DNA from: Alphaproteobacteria bacterium
GTDB lineage: Bacteria > Pseudomonadota > Alphaproteobacteria > Caulobacterales > Aquidulcibacteraceae
Direction: 5' to 3'
Length of the DNA stretch: 64,000 nucleotides
Assembly: GCA_018969015.1 (NCBI GenBank)
Contig: JAGWZE010000006.1
Coordinates: 1-64,000, forward strand
Shown: positions 54,469-63,817 of the stretch, one piece after another
Numbering within the stretch: the first letter of the stretch is position 1
Layout of the letters: each line of letters opens with the position of its first letter
Program-made: the position numbers and the translations under genes
Notes under the pieces: generated by a model
The model's database searches: none
Told to the model about the DNA's origin: nothing
Seen by the model: only the letters and a program-made list of their open reading frames with translations

Positions 54469-55434
54469 TCAGTCCCCATACTCCCGCCACGCGCCCGCAT
54501 CGTCGAGCACTGCGCCGTCGCGCACATGGCTCGGCGTCAGCGGCGCCTTGCCGTGCCCGCCGGGGATGTCGAGCACGTAGGTGGGCTGCGCAAGGCCGGA
54601 GGCGCGCAGCTTCAGCTCGCGGACGATCCGCTGCCCCTCGTCGATGGTGAGGCGGAAGTGTCCCGTGCCCGGCGCCATGTCGGGATGGTGCAGGTAGTAG
54701 GGCTTCACGCGGCACGCCACGAACGTGCGCATCAGCGCCTCGAGCGTTGCGGCGTCGTCGTTCACGCCGCGCAGAAGCACCGTCTGGCTCACCAGCGCCA
54801 CGCCCGCATCGGCAAGCCGCGCCAGCGCCGCGCGGCCCTCCTCGGTGAACTCGCGCGCGTGGTTGGCGTGCAGCGCAAGCCACACGGCCTTGCCCGGCGC
54901 CTTCAGCGCCGCAACCATCTCGTCTGAAATACGCGCGGGATCGACGAGCGGCACGCGCGTGTGCCAGCGCAGCACGGCGACGTGCGGAATGGCTGCGATC
55001 CGCGCCGTCAGCTCCGCCACGCGCCGCGGCGAGAGCGCCAAAGGATCGCCGCCGGTGAAGATCACTTCCCAGATCTCGGGATGGCCCTCGATATAGGCGA
55101 TCGCCGCATCGATCTCCGCGGCCGAAAGACCGCGCGCCTTGCCGGGGCCCACGCTCTCGCGCCGGAAGCAGAAACGGCAATAGACGGGGCACACGGCCGT
55201 CACCTTGAACAGCACGCGATCGCGGTAGCGGTGCACGATGCCGGTCACGGGGCTGTGCGGATCGTCGCCGATCGGATCGGCCAGTTCTTCGGGCGTGGTG
55301 TCGAGTTCGCGCACGTCGGGCCGGAACTGGCGCGCGATCGGATCGTCCGGATCCGCCGGATCGATCAGCGCCTCCATTGCCGGCGTGATCGCGACGGCAT
55401 AGCGGCGGGCGACGTCGTCGAGCGTTCCGGTCAT
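54469..55434 (-). CDS. epmB: EF-P lysine 2,3-aminomutase EpmB (YjeK)
   Basis: 321 aa. Radical SAM enzyme that turns L-alpha-lysine into R-beta-lysine for EF-P. The 4Fe-4S motif CPVYCRFC (C82, C86, C89) is followed by RRES, FTGGDPL, and HTRVPLVDP. It lacks the extended C-terminal domain of catabolic lysine aminomutases. The start is fixed by the ATGA overlap with epmA. EpmA and EF-P are the next two genes. Confidence 0.95.
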   Translation of the reverse strand: MTGTLDDVARRYAVAITPAMEALIDPADPDDPIARQFRPDVRELDTTPEELADPIGDDPHSPVTGIVHRYRDRVLFKVTAVCPVYCRFCFRRESVGPGKARGLSAAEIDAAIAYIEGHPEIWEVIFTGGDPLALSPRRVAELTARIAAIPHVAVLRWHTRVPLVDPARISDEMVAALKAPGKAVWLALHANHAREFTEEGRAALARLADAGVALVSQTVLLRGVNDDAATLEALMRTFVACRVKPYYLHHPDMAPGTGHFRLTIDEGQRIVRELKLRASGLAQPTYVLDIPGGHGKAPLTPSHVRDGAVLDDAGAWREYGD

Positions 55435-56456
55435 GGCGCGGGCGTCCACAGCACATCGTCGATGCGGCGAGCGCCTGCGGCCAGCATCACGAGCCGATCG
55501 AACCCGAGCGCGACGCCGCTCGCCGCCGGCATGTGCGCGAGCGCGGCGAGGAAGTCCTCGTCGATCGGATAGCGCTCGCTGTAGCGGGCCTCCTTCACGT
55601 CCATCTCGATCTCGAAGCGCCGCCGCTGTTCGATCGGGTCCGTCAGTTCGCCGAACCCGTTCGCGAGCTCGACGCCGCAGCAATAGAGCTCGAACCGGTC
55701 CGCCACGCGCGGGTCGCGCGCGTTCGGGCGGGCAAGCGCGGCTTCGCAGATCGGGTACTCCGTCAGCAATGTGGGGCGCCCGATGCCCAGGTGCGGCTCG
55801 ACGCGCGTCGAGATCAGCCGGCTGAACAGGTCGGACCAGTCGTCGTCGGCGCCGACGCGCACGCCCAGGCGCGTGGCGTGCGCCGCCAGCGCGTCGCGAT
55901 CGTCGAGGGTCGCCAGAAGATCGACCCCGCAATGCCGGGCGAAGGCGCCCGCCACGGTGAGCCGCTCGGGTTCGGCCCGCGGCTCGCAGGTACGGCCGCG
56001 CCACTCGAACCAGCGCGCGCCGGCGGCGTCGGCCGCGACGGCGAGCAGCGCCGCCGCGTCGTCCATCACCGCGTCGACCTCGACGCCCGCCCGGTACCAC
56101 TCCAGCATCGTGAACTCCGGCGCGTGCAGCGGCCCGCGTTCGCCGCGGCGAAACACGCGCGCCAGCTCGAAAATCCGCGCCTCGCCCGCCGCGAGCAGCT
56201 TCTTCATCGCGAACTCGGGGGAGGTGTGCAGGTAGAGACGGCGCCCGTCCTCCTCGACGCCATAGGCCGCCAGGTGGGCCTCGTTGCCGGGCGACACCGC
56301 CAGCTGCCCCACCTCCGTCTCGGTGAAGCCTCGCGCTTCGAACCACCCGCGCACCGCCGCGCGGACACGCCCGCGCGCCGCCAGGAAGCCGCGGCGGTCG
56401 GCGTGCCGGGCCTTGTCCCAGAAGGGCGAGGCGGAGGGGGAAGGGGGCGAGGACAC
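55431..56456 (-). CDS. epmA: EF-P--(R)-beta-lysine ligase EpmA (PoxA/GenX)
   Basis: 341 aa from a GTG with GGAG 6 nt upstream; the long upstream frame overlaps efp and is rejected. Class II lysyl-tRNA-synthetase core without the anticodon-binding domain. Motif 2 region [27 protein letters not shown] (about 110-140) and motif 3 [12 protein letters not shown] near the C-terminus. It joins beta-lysine to the EF-P lysine. Divergent from efp across 84 bp and overlaps epmB. Confidence 0.94.
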   Translation of the reverse strand: MSSPPSPSASPFWDKARHADRRGFLAARGRVRAAVRGWFEARGFTETEVGQLAVSPGNEAHLAAYGVEEDGRRLYLHTSPEFAMKKLLAAGEARIFELARVFRRGERGPLHAPEFTMLEWYRAGVEVDAVMDDAAALLAVAADAAGARWFEWRGRTCEPRAEPERLTVAGAFARHCGVDLLATLDDRDALAAHATRLGVRVGADDDWSDLFSRLISTRVEPHLGIGRPTLLTEYPICEAALARPNARDPRVADRFELYCCGVELANGFGELTDPIEQRRRFEIEMDVKEARYSERYPIDEDFLAALAHMPAASGVALGFDRLVMLAAGARRIDDVLWTPAP

Positions 56457-56540
56457 CGAAAGCTCCGCTTGGAACCCGCCGCGTCGCGGGCTATGAGGGC
56501 CCCTTTCCGGGCCACGGGGCCAGGGGTCAAGGGGTCGATC

Positions 56541-57116
56541 GTGGTTAAGGTCATCGCCAGCGACGTGCGCAAAGGCAACGTCATCGAGCACGAGGACGGG
56601 CAACTCTACGTGGTCATGAGCCACGAAACGTTCCGTCCCGGCAAGGGCACGCCGACCACGACGATCGTCATGCGCCGCATCGTCGACGGCGTGAAGACGA
56701 CCGTCACCTACAAGACCACCGACGGTCTGGAAAAGGCGTTCGTCGAAGAGGTGAAGCACACCTACCTCTACGAGGACGGCGACGTCGGCTACGTCTTCAT
56801 GAACCCCACCACCTACGAGCAGGTCACCGTCGGCAAGGACACTGTCGGCGATCAGGCCGCGTTCCTCGCCTCTGAGATGGAATGCTTCCTGACGATGTAT
56901 GACGGGCAGGCCCTCTCCATCGATCTGCCGCCGCGTGTCACGCTCACGATCGAAGAGACCGAGCCGGTCGTGAAGGGCCAGACGGCGTCCTCCTCCTACA
57001 AGCCGGCCAAGCTGTCGAACGGCGTGCGCACGATGGTGCCGCCGCACATCGAAGCGGGCACCCGCGTGATCGTGTCGACGGAAGACGGCGCCTACGTCGA
57101 GCGCGCGAAGGACTGA
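56541..57116 (+). CDS. efp: Translation elongation factor P
   Basis: 191 aa from the GTG at 56541 with AAGGGG upstream. Three beta-barrel domains. The KOW-like N-terminus is [17 protein letters not shown]; the modified loop is RPGKGTP with K35, the expected target of EpmA; the C-terminal domain ends [18 protein letters not shown]. It rescues ribosomes stalled at proline runs. One such protein, with nine prolines in a row, is encoded only 0.9 kb away (57306-58859). Confidence 0.97.
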   Translation: MVKVIASDVRKGNVIEHEDGQLYVVMSHETFRPGKGTPTTTIVMRRIVDGVKTTVTYKTTDGLEKAFVEEVKHTYLYEDGDVGYVFMNPTTYEQVTVGKDTVGDQAAFLASEMECFLTMYDGQALSIDLPPRVTLTIEETEPVVKGQTASSSYKPAKLSNGVRTMVPPHIEAGTRVIVSTEDGAYVERAKD

Positions 57117-57167
57117 GGCGCGCTTGGCGCCCTGTGCGCCGCTTTGAGCAATGCATCCAACAGGCTG

Positions 57168-57264
57168 GCGTCATCCTCGACGCGCCGAAGGCGCGGCGGG
57201 GATCCAGGCGGGAGATGCCACCATTTCTGGATTCCCGCCTCGCGCTGCGAGACGAGGATGAGGG
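57168..57264. repeat. Long inverted intergenic repeat, family B copy 2
   Basis: GCGTCATCCTCGACGCGCCGAAGGC pattern at the left, GAGACGAGGATGAGGGC at the right, with GGGGATCCAG and CTGGATTCCC inside. It lies between efp and the convergent DUF4139 gene. Confidence 0.8.
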
Positions 57265-57305
57265 CGAGCGCTCGGGGAAGCGTTTGGGCTGCGACCGCCG
57301 GCCGT

Positions 57306-58859
57306 TTATCCCCGCACATACCGCAGCGTGTACGTCACGCGCGTCTCGCCGCCGGCCGCGACCGGCACGCTCCACGTCACGTCGCCGTCCTTCATGCGCC
57401 AGGGCGCCGACGCGTTCGTGACCTTGAGGCTCGCGCCGACCGGCATCTGCTGCAGTTCGAGCGTCGTCGCGGTGGGCAAGGCGTTGGCGACGTCGACCGA
57501 AATCGTGTCGACGATGCGCACCCGGCCGTCGCGCAGTTTCGTTTCCTTGCGGGAGATCAGGCGGCGCTGCGCCGTCACGCTCGGGCTCGCGCCGATCGAC
57601 AGCTCCCAATCGAGGCCGATCGCGGTGTCCTTCTTGTCGTCCGAACCCAGATAGAACAGGCCGCCGCGCGCCGGCGCCATGACGCGCGCCGTGCCTTCCG
57701 GCAGCGGCGCGCCGAGTCCACGGTCCTCCACGTTTTTGAAGCGCAGCAGCACTTCGGTTTGGCGCGGGCCGTCGTCGCCCCGCGGGGACGCCCAGCCCAG
57801 CCGCAGCCTGTGCAGGCGCTCCGGCGTGGCGGCGTCCTTCGTCAGGAACATCACCTGCTTGGTCTGGTTCGCGGCGAGATCGGTGGGCGCAGTCAGCCGA
57901 TAGAGCTTGTAGTCGCCGAGGTCTTCCTGCGCGACCTTGGCGCCGGTCACCATGACGTCCTCTGCCATCATCGGCGCGGGTGGAGGCGGTGGCGGCGGCG
58001 GTGGCGCCATCGCCATCATGCGCGCCGTCGGGCGAATGTCCTCGTAGTCGCGCGCGCTGATGCGCGGCAGGTTCGACGTGGTGTTGCCCATCGCCCAGCA
58101 GGCGCGGCCGGCGTAGGCCTGGATGAATTCGCGCATGCGCGGCGGCGCCACGCGCGCGAGATCGCCGGCCACCACCGACACCTGCGATTGCGGAAAGCCC
58201 CGCTCGCCGCCGTTCGTGAGCGTCACCCACGCGCGCACGTCCGCGCTCCGCGCGCCCGGCGCGAGCGTCACGACGTAGTCCGCCGACCAGGAGAGGCCCG
58301 TCGCGAGATAGCTGACGGTGACGGTGCGCTTGCCGGCAGGCGCGTCGATCGTCGTGGACAACGTCGGATCCGGACGAAGTCCGTCGGGGATCTTCGGGAA
58401 CACGATGCGCTCGGGCAGGCCGCCGCAGCCCAGGGCCTCGACGCGGCCGTCATACTGCAGCACGACGCCATTTCCGGCCGCGGCGATGCGCGCGTCTTCC
58501 GTGACGGCCGCCGCACGCTTGCGATGGCTGCGCACGACCTGCACCCGTTCGCCGATCGAGCGCCACAACAGCGACCGCGGCGAGAGCCCGTCGAAATCGA
58601 AATTGCGCTCCGTCTCTGCGCCTTCGAGCCCGCGCACGATCGCCGATTGCGGAATGACGCTGTCGAGCACGCCGGCAAAGGCAAGCTTCACCGGCCCACC
58701 CGGCAGGTCGACGGTGCGCGTCTCGGTGATCAGCGCCAGATTGTCCCGATAGATCGTCACCGCGACCTGATCGGCCGCGGGCGAGACGATCGCGCGCGGC
58801 GACTCCGCAAGCGCGGGCGCCGCCATCAGCATCGAGAGGGTGAGGGCCGTCCGGATCAT
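57306..58859 (-). CDS. DUF4139 secreted protein with a polyproline run
   Basis: 517 aa from the ATG at 58859, fixed by the ATGA overlap with 58856-60232. Signal peptide ends ALAES near residue 20. An N-terminal DUF4140-like region has ITIYRDNLALITETRTVDLPGG-type text, and the DUF4139 region holds YLATGLSWSADYVVTLAP, VRAWVTLTNGG and SQVSVVAGD. It has nine consecutive prolines near residue 290 followed by APMM, then LGDYKLYRLTAPTDLAANQTKQVMF. DUF4139 proteins are beta-rich and not characterised; periplasmic or surface location is inferred. Confidence 0.85.
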   Translation of the reverse strand: MIRTALTLSMLMAAPALAESPRAIVSPAADQVAVTIYRDNLALITETRTVDLPGGPVKLAFAGVLDSVIPQSAIVRGLEGAETERNFDFDGLSPRSLLWRSIGERVQVVRSHRKRAAAVTEDARIAAAGNGVVLQYDGRVEALGCGGLPERIVFPKIPDGLRPDPTLSTTIDAPAGKRTVTVSYLATGLSWSADYVVTLAPGARSADVRAWVTLTNGGERGFPQSQVSVVAGDLARVAPPRMREFIQAYAGRACWAMGNTTSNLPRISARDYEDIRPTARMMAMAPPPPPPPPPAPMMAEDVMVTGAKVAQEDLGDYKLYRLTAPTDLAANQTKQVMFLTKDAATPERLHRLRLGWASPRGDDGPRQTEVLLRFKNVEDRGLGAPLPEGTARVMAPARGGLFYLGSDDKKDTAIGLDWELSIGASPSVTAQRRLISRKETKLRDGRVRIVDTISVDVANALPTATTLELQQMPVGASLKVTNASAPWRMKDGDVTWSVPVAAGGETRVTYTLRYVRG

Positions 58860-60232
58860 TTCGGGTCGGGCTTCTCTTCCCTGCCTTCGCGCACCGTGAA
58901 GCTGAGCTTCGTCTCGCCGCGGGCCGGAATCGGCACGCGCCACGCATAGGTTCCGGCGTCGACGCGTTCGCCCGGCGCGCTCGACTCCACGAGTTCGTTG
59001 TCGGGATTGACGCCCTGCGAGAAGAGCACCGTCGCAGGCTCGGCGCGCGCGTTGCGGAAGGTGTAGGTGATGCTCGTCACCGTCACGCCCTTCTTCGGCG
59101 CGTCGCGCTTCGTCACCTGCGATTGCGCCGTCACGTCGAACGCCGTGCCGATGGCGAGCTCCAGCTTCGAGCCCTGCGCCACGTGTCCGAGCTCGTCCTC
59201 GCCGATGAACTGGGCGCGGCCTGCCGAATCCTTCGCATACAGGCGCAGCGTGCCGGCCGGCAGCGCGGCGCCAAGCCCGGAGGCGGCGTCATTGGCGAAG
59301 CGCAGCTTCACCGCGGCGCCTTCCGGCGTGCGCTGGGAGGAGAACCCGCCGCGGTCGACGAGATAGACCTTCTGGGCCTTCACGCCGGCGGCGTCGATGA
59401 AGCTCACCTGCTTGGTCTGGTTCTCGGCGATCGTCGTGGGGAGCTTGAGGGTGTAGAGGTGATAGTCGCCGAACGAGGTGGCGTCGTCGGACGCGCCGCC
59501 CGTCCCGCCTTCCGTCGCGCCGAGCACGGCGTCGCCGGCCTGGCCGGGCGCCCCCGCGATCAGCTGCGTCTTGGCGTCCGTATAGGACGTGCCCGAACGA
59601 TTGGTGAGCGTCACCCAGCCCTGAAGGTCGAGCTTGCCGGCCTTCTCGTCGAAGACGCCGACATAGTCCGCAGACCATCCGATCCCGGAGGTCAGATAGC
59701 GCAGCGCCACCGGCCGCGCGCCCGCCGTCTTCGACGTGACGGTGACGGACAGCGTCGGCTTTGCGCGCAGATTTTCCGGGATCTTGTCGAACAGCACGCG
59801 CACGGGAAGGCCGTCGTCCCGCAGGACTTCGATCCGGTCGCCGATCTTCAGCACCACGCCTTCATTGGCGGAGAGCACCTTCGCGGTTTCGATCGTCTCC
59901 CTGCCCGTTGCCGGATTGACGCGCACGAGCTGGACCGTCGAACCGACCGCCTTCTCCATCATCTTGGAGGGCGTCAGCAGGTCGAAATCGAAATTCTGCT
60001 CGACGATGTCGATCCCGTCGCCCGTCAGCGCCGCGGTTTCGGGGCGGATGCGCGCGGAAACGCCGGGGAACTCAAGCCTCTGCCGGCCGGGCTGCAGATC
60101 GAGCGTCCGCACGTCCTCCACCAGGGCGGTGTCGTCATTGTAGATCGTGATCGCCACCTTGGCCGGCTCGGCCCAGGCCGCGCCGCACAGCACGGCGAGC
60201 GCTGAACACGTATAAAGAACCTTGCGCATCAT
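58856..60232 (-). CDS. DUF4139 secreted protein, tandem paralogue
   Basis: 458 aa. Signal peptide ends AAWAEP near residue 22. Same architecture as the next gene: VAITIYNDDTALVEDVRTLDLQPG, LRYLTSGIGWSADYVGVFDE, LQGWVTLTNRSG, YTDAKTQLIAG, and FGDYHLYTLKLPTTIAENQTKQVSF. It has no polyproline run. The shared block order shows that the two arose by duplication and then diverged strongly. First of the pair, separated from the transglutaminase gene by a 243-bp gap with a family-B repeat. Confidence 0.85.
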   Translation of the reverse strand: MMRKVLYTCSALAVLCGAAWAEPAKVAITIYNDDTALVEDVRTLDLQPGRQRLEFPGVSARIRPETAALTGDGIDIVEQNFDFDLLTPSKMMEKAVGSTVQLVRVNPATGRETIETAKVLSANEGVVLKIGDRIEVLRDDGLPVRVLFDKIPENLRAKPTLSVTVTSKTAGARPVALRYLTSGIGWSADYVGVFDEKAGKLDLQGWVTLTNRSGTSYTDAKTQLIAGAPGQAGDAVLGATEGGTGGASDDATSFGDYHLYTLKLPTTIAENQTKQVSFIDAAGVKAQKVYLVDRGGFSSQRTPEGAAVKLRFANDAASGLGAALPAGTLRLYAKDSAGRAQFIGEDELGHVAQGSKLELAIGTAFDVTAQSQVTKRDAPKKGVTVTSITYTFRNARAEPATVLFSQGVNPDNELVESSAPGERVDAGTYAWRVPIPARGETKLSFTVREGREEKPDPK

Positions 60233-60347
60233 GTACCCCGGATGATCCCGAACCGAGGCTATAGCGCGGTGACCGACGCGTCCATATTGCGGCGCGATCG
60301 CGGCGGTGCGGGGGCGGAGGGGGATTTCTGCCGCGCCCGCCCTCGTG

Positions 60348-60440
60348 CGTCATCCTCGGCGCGCCGCAGGCGCGGCGGGGATCCAGAGGGCGGCGCTGCG
60401 TCGCTGGATCCCCGTCTCGCTGCGCGAGACGAGGATGACG
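60348..60440. repeat. Long inverted intergenic repeat, family B copy 3
   Basis: CGTCATCCTCGGCGCGCCGCAGGCG pattern at the left and GAGACGAGGATGACG at the right; GGGGATCCAG and CTGGATCCCC pair inside. It lies between transglutaminase and DUF4139 genes on the same strand. Confidence 0.85.
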
Positions 60441-60475
60441 GAGCGGCCTGTTGATCGGGGGACGAAACGACCCTT

Positions 60476-61267
60476 CTACTGCTCCGCATACGGAGCGACG
60501 TCCACGCGCACGCTCAGCTTCTCCGTCGCCCCGCCGAGCCGCACGCCCCGCACCGGCGCGACGTCCTCGTAATCGAGGCCAGCGGCCACGCGCACGTAGT
60601 TCTCGCCGGCGGTAACGCCGTTCGCAGGATCGATGCCGATCCAATGGTCGCCCGGGCGGATCTCGACCCAGGCATGGCTCGCGGGCTCGGCCGATTTGCC
60701 GGTGTGCAGATAGCCCGAGACGTAGCGCGCCGGCACGTCCGCGGCGCGCGCGGCGGCGAGCGCGATGTGGGCGTGGTCCTGGCAGACGCCGGCGCGCTGC
60801 GCGAACGCCTCCGCCGCCGTCACGCCCGTCGTCGTCGCGCCGGGGCGGAAGGCCACCGTTTCGTGCAGCCGCCGCATGAGCGTCCGCGCGGGATCGTCCG
60901 CGCGCGCGATCTCGGCGCCCAGCGCGGCCAGATGCGCATCCGGCTCGGTGAGGCGGGTGGGACGCAGGAAATAGAGAGGCGGCAACGTATCGGGCACGCC
61001 GTCCAGCACGCCGTCGGTGTCGTGCGTGACGACGTCCCCCTGCACGAGGATGATCGTCTCCGACGCCGGCCGCCGCGACACCGCGAGCGCGTACCCGTTG
61101 CCGAGCCCGTCCAGCGACGGCTTGAGCCCACGCCCGCCGACGGACACGCGCCAGGAGAGAATGTCGAGGCCGGCATGCGCGCGCGGGAACAGGCGCACGA
61201 TCTGTGCGGCCCCGCCGATCGGGCGGTCATAAGCGTACGTCGTCTGGTGGCGGACGGTGAGGCGCAG
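60476..61267 (-). CDS. Transglutaminase-like cysteine protease with a non-standard start
   Basis: 263 aa if it begins at the CTG at 61267. The first standard start, a GTG at 61198, would cut off 23 residues (LRLTVRHQTTYAYDRP and on) that match the conserved beginning of the bacterial transglutaminase N-domain. No ATG, GTG or TTG occurs in frame between that GTG and the end of the upstream gene. Catalytic triad C162 (GVCQDHAH), H198 (SHAWVEI) and D213 (GIDPANG). It is third in the ATP-grasp / alpha-E / transglutaminase set, 29 bp after the alpha-E gene. Probably a peptidase or amide-bond hydrolase; no substrate is known. Confidence 0.85.
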   Translation of the reverse strand: MRLTVRHQTTYAYDRPIGGAAQIVRLFPRAHAGLDILSWRVSVGGRGLKPSLDGLGNGYALAVSRRPASETIILVQGDVVTHDTDGVLDGVPDTLPPLYFLRPTRLTEPDAHLAALGAEIARADDPARTLMRRLHETVAFRPGATTTGVTAAEAFAQRAGVCQDHAHIALAAARAADVPARYVSGYLHTGKSAEPASHAWVEIRPGDHWIGIDPANGVTAGENYVRVAAGLDYEDVAPVRGVRLGGATEKLSVRVDVAPYAEQ

Positions 61268-61296
61268 GGCTGGAACCGGCTCGGATCGAAGGTGGA

Positions 61297-62226
61297 CTAG
61301 AGAAGATACAGCTTGGCGATCTCGTTCCCGATTTCTGCGGTCCGCTCAACCGAATCCGTCAGGAACTCATGCAGACCCTGCTGGAAGATGCTGTCGATGC
61401 GGGCGTAGCGCAATCGGGACGCTGCGGCGCCCGCGAGACGGTGGCATTCGCCCCGCCGGCCGTAGGCTTCGGCCAGGCGGTCGAGGTTCTCCGTGATCTC
61501 GTCGAAGCAGGAGCGCAGCGAGCGGGGCATTTCCGGCCGCAGGATCAGGAGATCCGCCACGTTCCACGGCGTCACCCGGCCATGATACACCACCTTATAG
61601 GCGCGCACCGCCGAGACGGCCTGGAGGATCGAGGTCCACTGGTAGTAGTCCAGCATCCCGCCGACTCCGGAATAATCCGGCAGCAGCACGTGGTACTTCA
61701 CGTCGAGGATGCGCGCGGTGTTGTCGGCCCGCTCGATGAACGTGCCGAGCCGCGTGAACCAATAGACGTCGTTGCGCAGCATCGTGCCGGCATAGGCGCC
61801 GCGGAAGCGGGTGGCCGTCCGCTTCACCCAGTCGAGCGTGTGGGGCAGGTTCTCCATCGCGAACGCCGACGGCGGCAGCGAGCGGCTTTCCAGCCACGCC
61901 TCGTTCACCGCGTCCCACATGTCGCGCGTGAGGGCGATGCGCATCGCGCGCGCATTCGACCGCGCCTGATCGAGGCAGCAGAGGATCGCGCTGGCGTTGT
62001 CACGATCGGCCGCCATGTAGCGCACGACGTTTTCCGGCGTGGTCGTGTCGTACTTGAGGGCGTAGCCCTGGTCGCAGCCGGCGGCGACGAGCGCCGATTG
62101 CCACTCGGCCGCGTCCGCGCTCAACGCCGACATGTGCTGCGCCGCTTCGAGAAGACGCGCGACGTTTTCCATGCGCTCCATGTAGCGCGCGAGCCAGAAC
62201 ATCGAGTCCGCTGTGCGTGCGAGCAT
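61297..62226 (-). CDS. Alpha-E domain-containing protein
   Basis: 309 aa from the ATG at 62226, which overlaps the upstream stop (TGATG). Almost all helical, beginning LARTADSMFWLARYMERMENVARLLEAAQHM, the alpha-E hallmark, with LPHTLDWVKRTATRFRGAYAGTMLRNDVYWFTRLGTFIERADNTARILDVKYH in the centre. Alpha-E proteins occur almost only beside circularly permuted ATP-grasp and transglutaminase genes, as here. No enzymatic motif is visible; a scaffold or substrate-holding role is inferred. Confidence 0.92.
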   Translation of the reverse strand: MLARTADSMFWLARYMERMENVARLLEAAQHMSALSADAAEWQSALVAAGCDQGYALKYDTTTPENVVRYMAADRDNASAILCCLDQARSNARAMRIALTRDMWDAVNEAWLESRSLPPSAFAMENLPHTLDWVKRTATRFRGAYAGTMLRNDVYWFTRLGTFIERADNTARILDVKYHVLLPDYSGVGGMLDYYQWTSILQAVSAVRAYKVVYHGRVTPWNVADLLILRPEMPRSLRSCFDEITENLDRLAEAYGRRGECHRLAGAAASRLRYARIDSIFQQGLHEFLTDSVERTAEIGNEIAKLYLL

Positions 62227-63668
62227 CACTTGCCTCCCGCAGCAGCATTGGTCGCGCGCAGCACCCACGTGTCCTTAGTGCCCCCGCCCTGGCTCGAGTT
62301 CACGACGAGCGAGCCGTCCTTCAGCGCCACGCGCGTGAGGCCGCCCGGCGTGATGCGCACGCGATCCGCGCCGACGAGGACGAACGGCCGCAGATCGACG
62401 TGCCGCGGCGCCACGCCCGACTCGACGAAGGTGGGGCAGGTGGAGAGCGCCAGCGTCGGTTGCGCGATATACACGCTCGACGCCGCCTTCAGCTTCTCCG
62501 CGAACGCCGCGCGCTGCGCTTTCGTCGCATGCGGGCCGACGAGCATCCCATAGCCGCCCGAGCCGCGCGCCTCTTTCACGACGAGCTCGTGCAGGTTGTC
62601 GAGCACGTATGCGAGCGAGTCCGGGTCGGCGCAGTCGTGTGTGGGCACGTTCTTCAGAATCGGCTCTTCGCCGAGATAGAAGCTGATCATGTCCGGCACG
62701 TAGCGGTAGATCGCCTTGTCGTCGGCGATCCCGGCGCCCGGCGCGTTCGCCAGCGTCACGCCGCCTTCCCGGTAGGCCGCCATCAGGCCCGGCGCGCCGA
62801 GAACGCTGTCCGGCCGGAACGCCAAGGGATCGAGGAACTCGTCGTCGATGCGGCGATAGATGACGTCGACGCGCTTGAGCCCCTGCGTGGTGCGCATGAA
62901 GACGCGCCCGTCATCCACCACCAGGTCCGCGCCCTCGACGAGCTCGACGCCCATCTCGTCGGCGAGGAAGGTGTGCTCGTAGTACGCGCTGTTGAACTGG
63001 CCGGGCGTGAGCAGGACGACGGTCGGCTCGCCCTCGCAGGCCGGCGGCGCGAGCGACCGCAACGTCTCGAGCAGGTCTTCCGGGTAGCGCGAGATCGGCG
63101 CCACGGCGCAGCGCGAGAAGAGGTCCGGGAAGAGCCGCATCATCACTTCGCGGTCTTCGAGCATGTAGGAGACGCCGGACGGCGTGCGGCAGTTGTCCTC
63201 CAGCACGTAGAACTCGTCGGCGGAGACGCGCACCACGTCGATGCCGGCGATGTGGGTATAGACGCCGCCGGGCGGCGCCAGGTCCTGCATCTCGGCCCGG
63301 AAGGCCGGGTTGAGCAGGATGGAGCGCTCGGGGATCAGGCCGGCGCGGACGATCTCGCGCGTGCCGTAGACGTCCTTGAGGAAGAGGTTCAGCGCCCGCA
63401 CCCGCTGCGTCAGGCCCCGTTCGAGGAACGCCCATTCGTCGGCGTCGATCACGCGCGGAATGATGTCGAACGGGATCAGCCGCTCGGTGTCGGCCCCCTC
63501 GGTATAGACGGCGAAGGTGATCCCGATGCGCCGGAACAGCCGCTCTGCCTCCTCGCGCTTGGCGGCCAGCACCTCGGGCGGCGTCGCATTGAGCCATGCG
63601 GCGACGGCCTCATAGGCCCGCCGTGGCGATCCGTCCTTGCCCCGCATTTCGTCGAACGCGTTCGTCAT
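62226..63668 (-). CDS. Circularly permuted ATP-grasp protein
   Basis: 480 aa from the ATG at 63668, with GGAG six bases upstream. DUF404/DUF407/DUF403-type architecture: VYTEGADTERLIPFDIIPRVI near residue 60, FLKDVYG, GVYTHIAGIDVVR, FYVLEDNCRTPSGVSYMLEDR, and the ATP-grasp blocks LVVKEARGSGGYGMLVG and VDLRPFVLVG. The ATP-grasp fold suggests a carboxylate-amine ligase, so it probably makes a peptide or amide that the neighbouring transglutaminase later cleaves or edits. First gene of the trio. Confidence 0.92.
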   Translation of the reverse strand: MTNAFDEMRGKDGSPRRAYEAVAAWLNATPPEVLAAKREEAERLFRRIGITFAVYTEGADTERLIPFDIIPRVIDADEWAFLERGLTQRVRALNLFLKDVYGTREIVRAGLIPERSILLNPAFRAEMQDLAPPGGVYTHIAGIDVVRVSADEFYVLEDNCRTPSGVSYMLEDREVMMRLFPDLFSRCAVAPISRYPEDLLETLRSLAPPACEGEPTVVLLTPGQFNSAYYEHTFLADEMGVELVEGADLVVDDGRVFMRTTQGLKRVDVIYRRIDDEFLDPLAFRPDSVLGAPGLMAAYREGGVTLANAPGAGIADDKAIYRYVPDMISFYLGEEPILKNVPTHDCADPDSLAYVLDNLHELVVKEARGSGGYGMLVGPHATKAQRAAFAEKLKAASSVYIAQPTLALSTCPTFVESGVAPRHVDLRPFVLVGADRVRITPGGLTRVALKDGSLVVNSSQGGGTKDTWVLRATNAAAGGK

Positions 63669-63750
63669 GTCCCACTCCGCAGGGGGCAGCGAAGCGGGGT
63701 TCAAGGGCCCCGTCGAGGCGCCGCGCCTGACCCCTGCCTGGCGATCGGCG

Positions 63751-63771
63751 GGCGCCTGCCGCGCAGGCGCC
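63751..63771 (-). terminator. Perfect 9-bp hairpin after the SDR gene
   Basis: GGCGCCTGC and GCAGGCGCC flank CGC, 47 bp after the SDR stop on the minus strand. No U-tract follows. It separates the SDR gene from the ATP-grasp operon. Confidence 0.45.
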
Positions 63772-63817
63772 TTCGCCTAGGAAATATGCGCAGCCCCGAC
63801 CCGCCGGGCCGCCCTGT

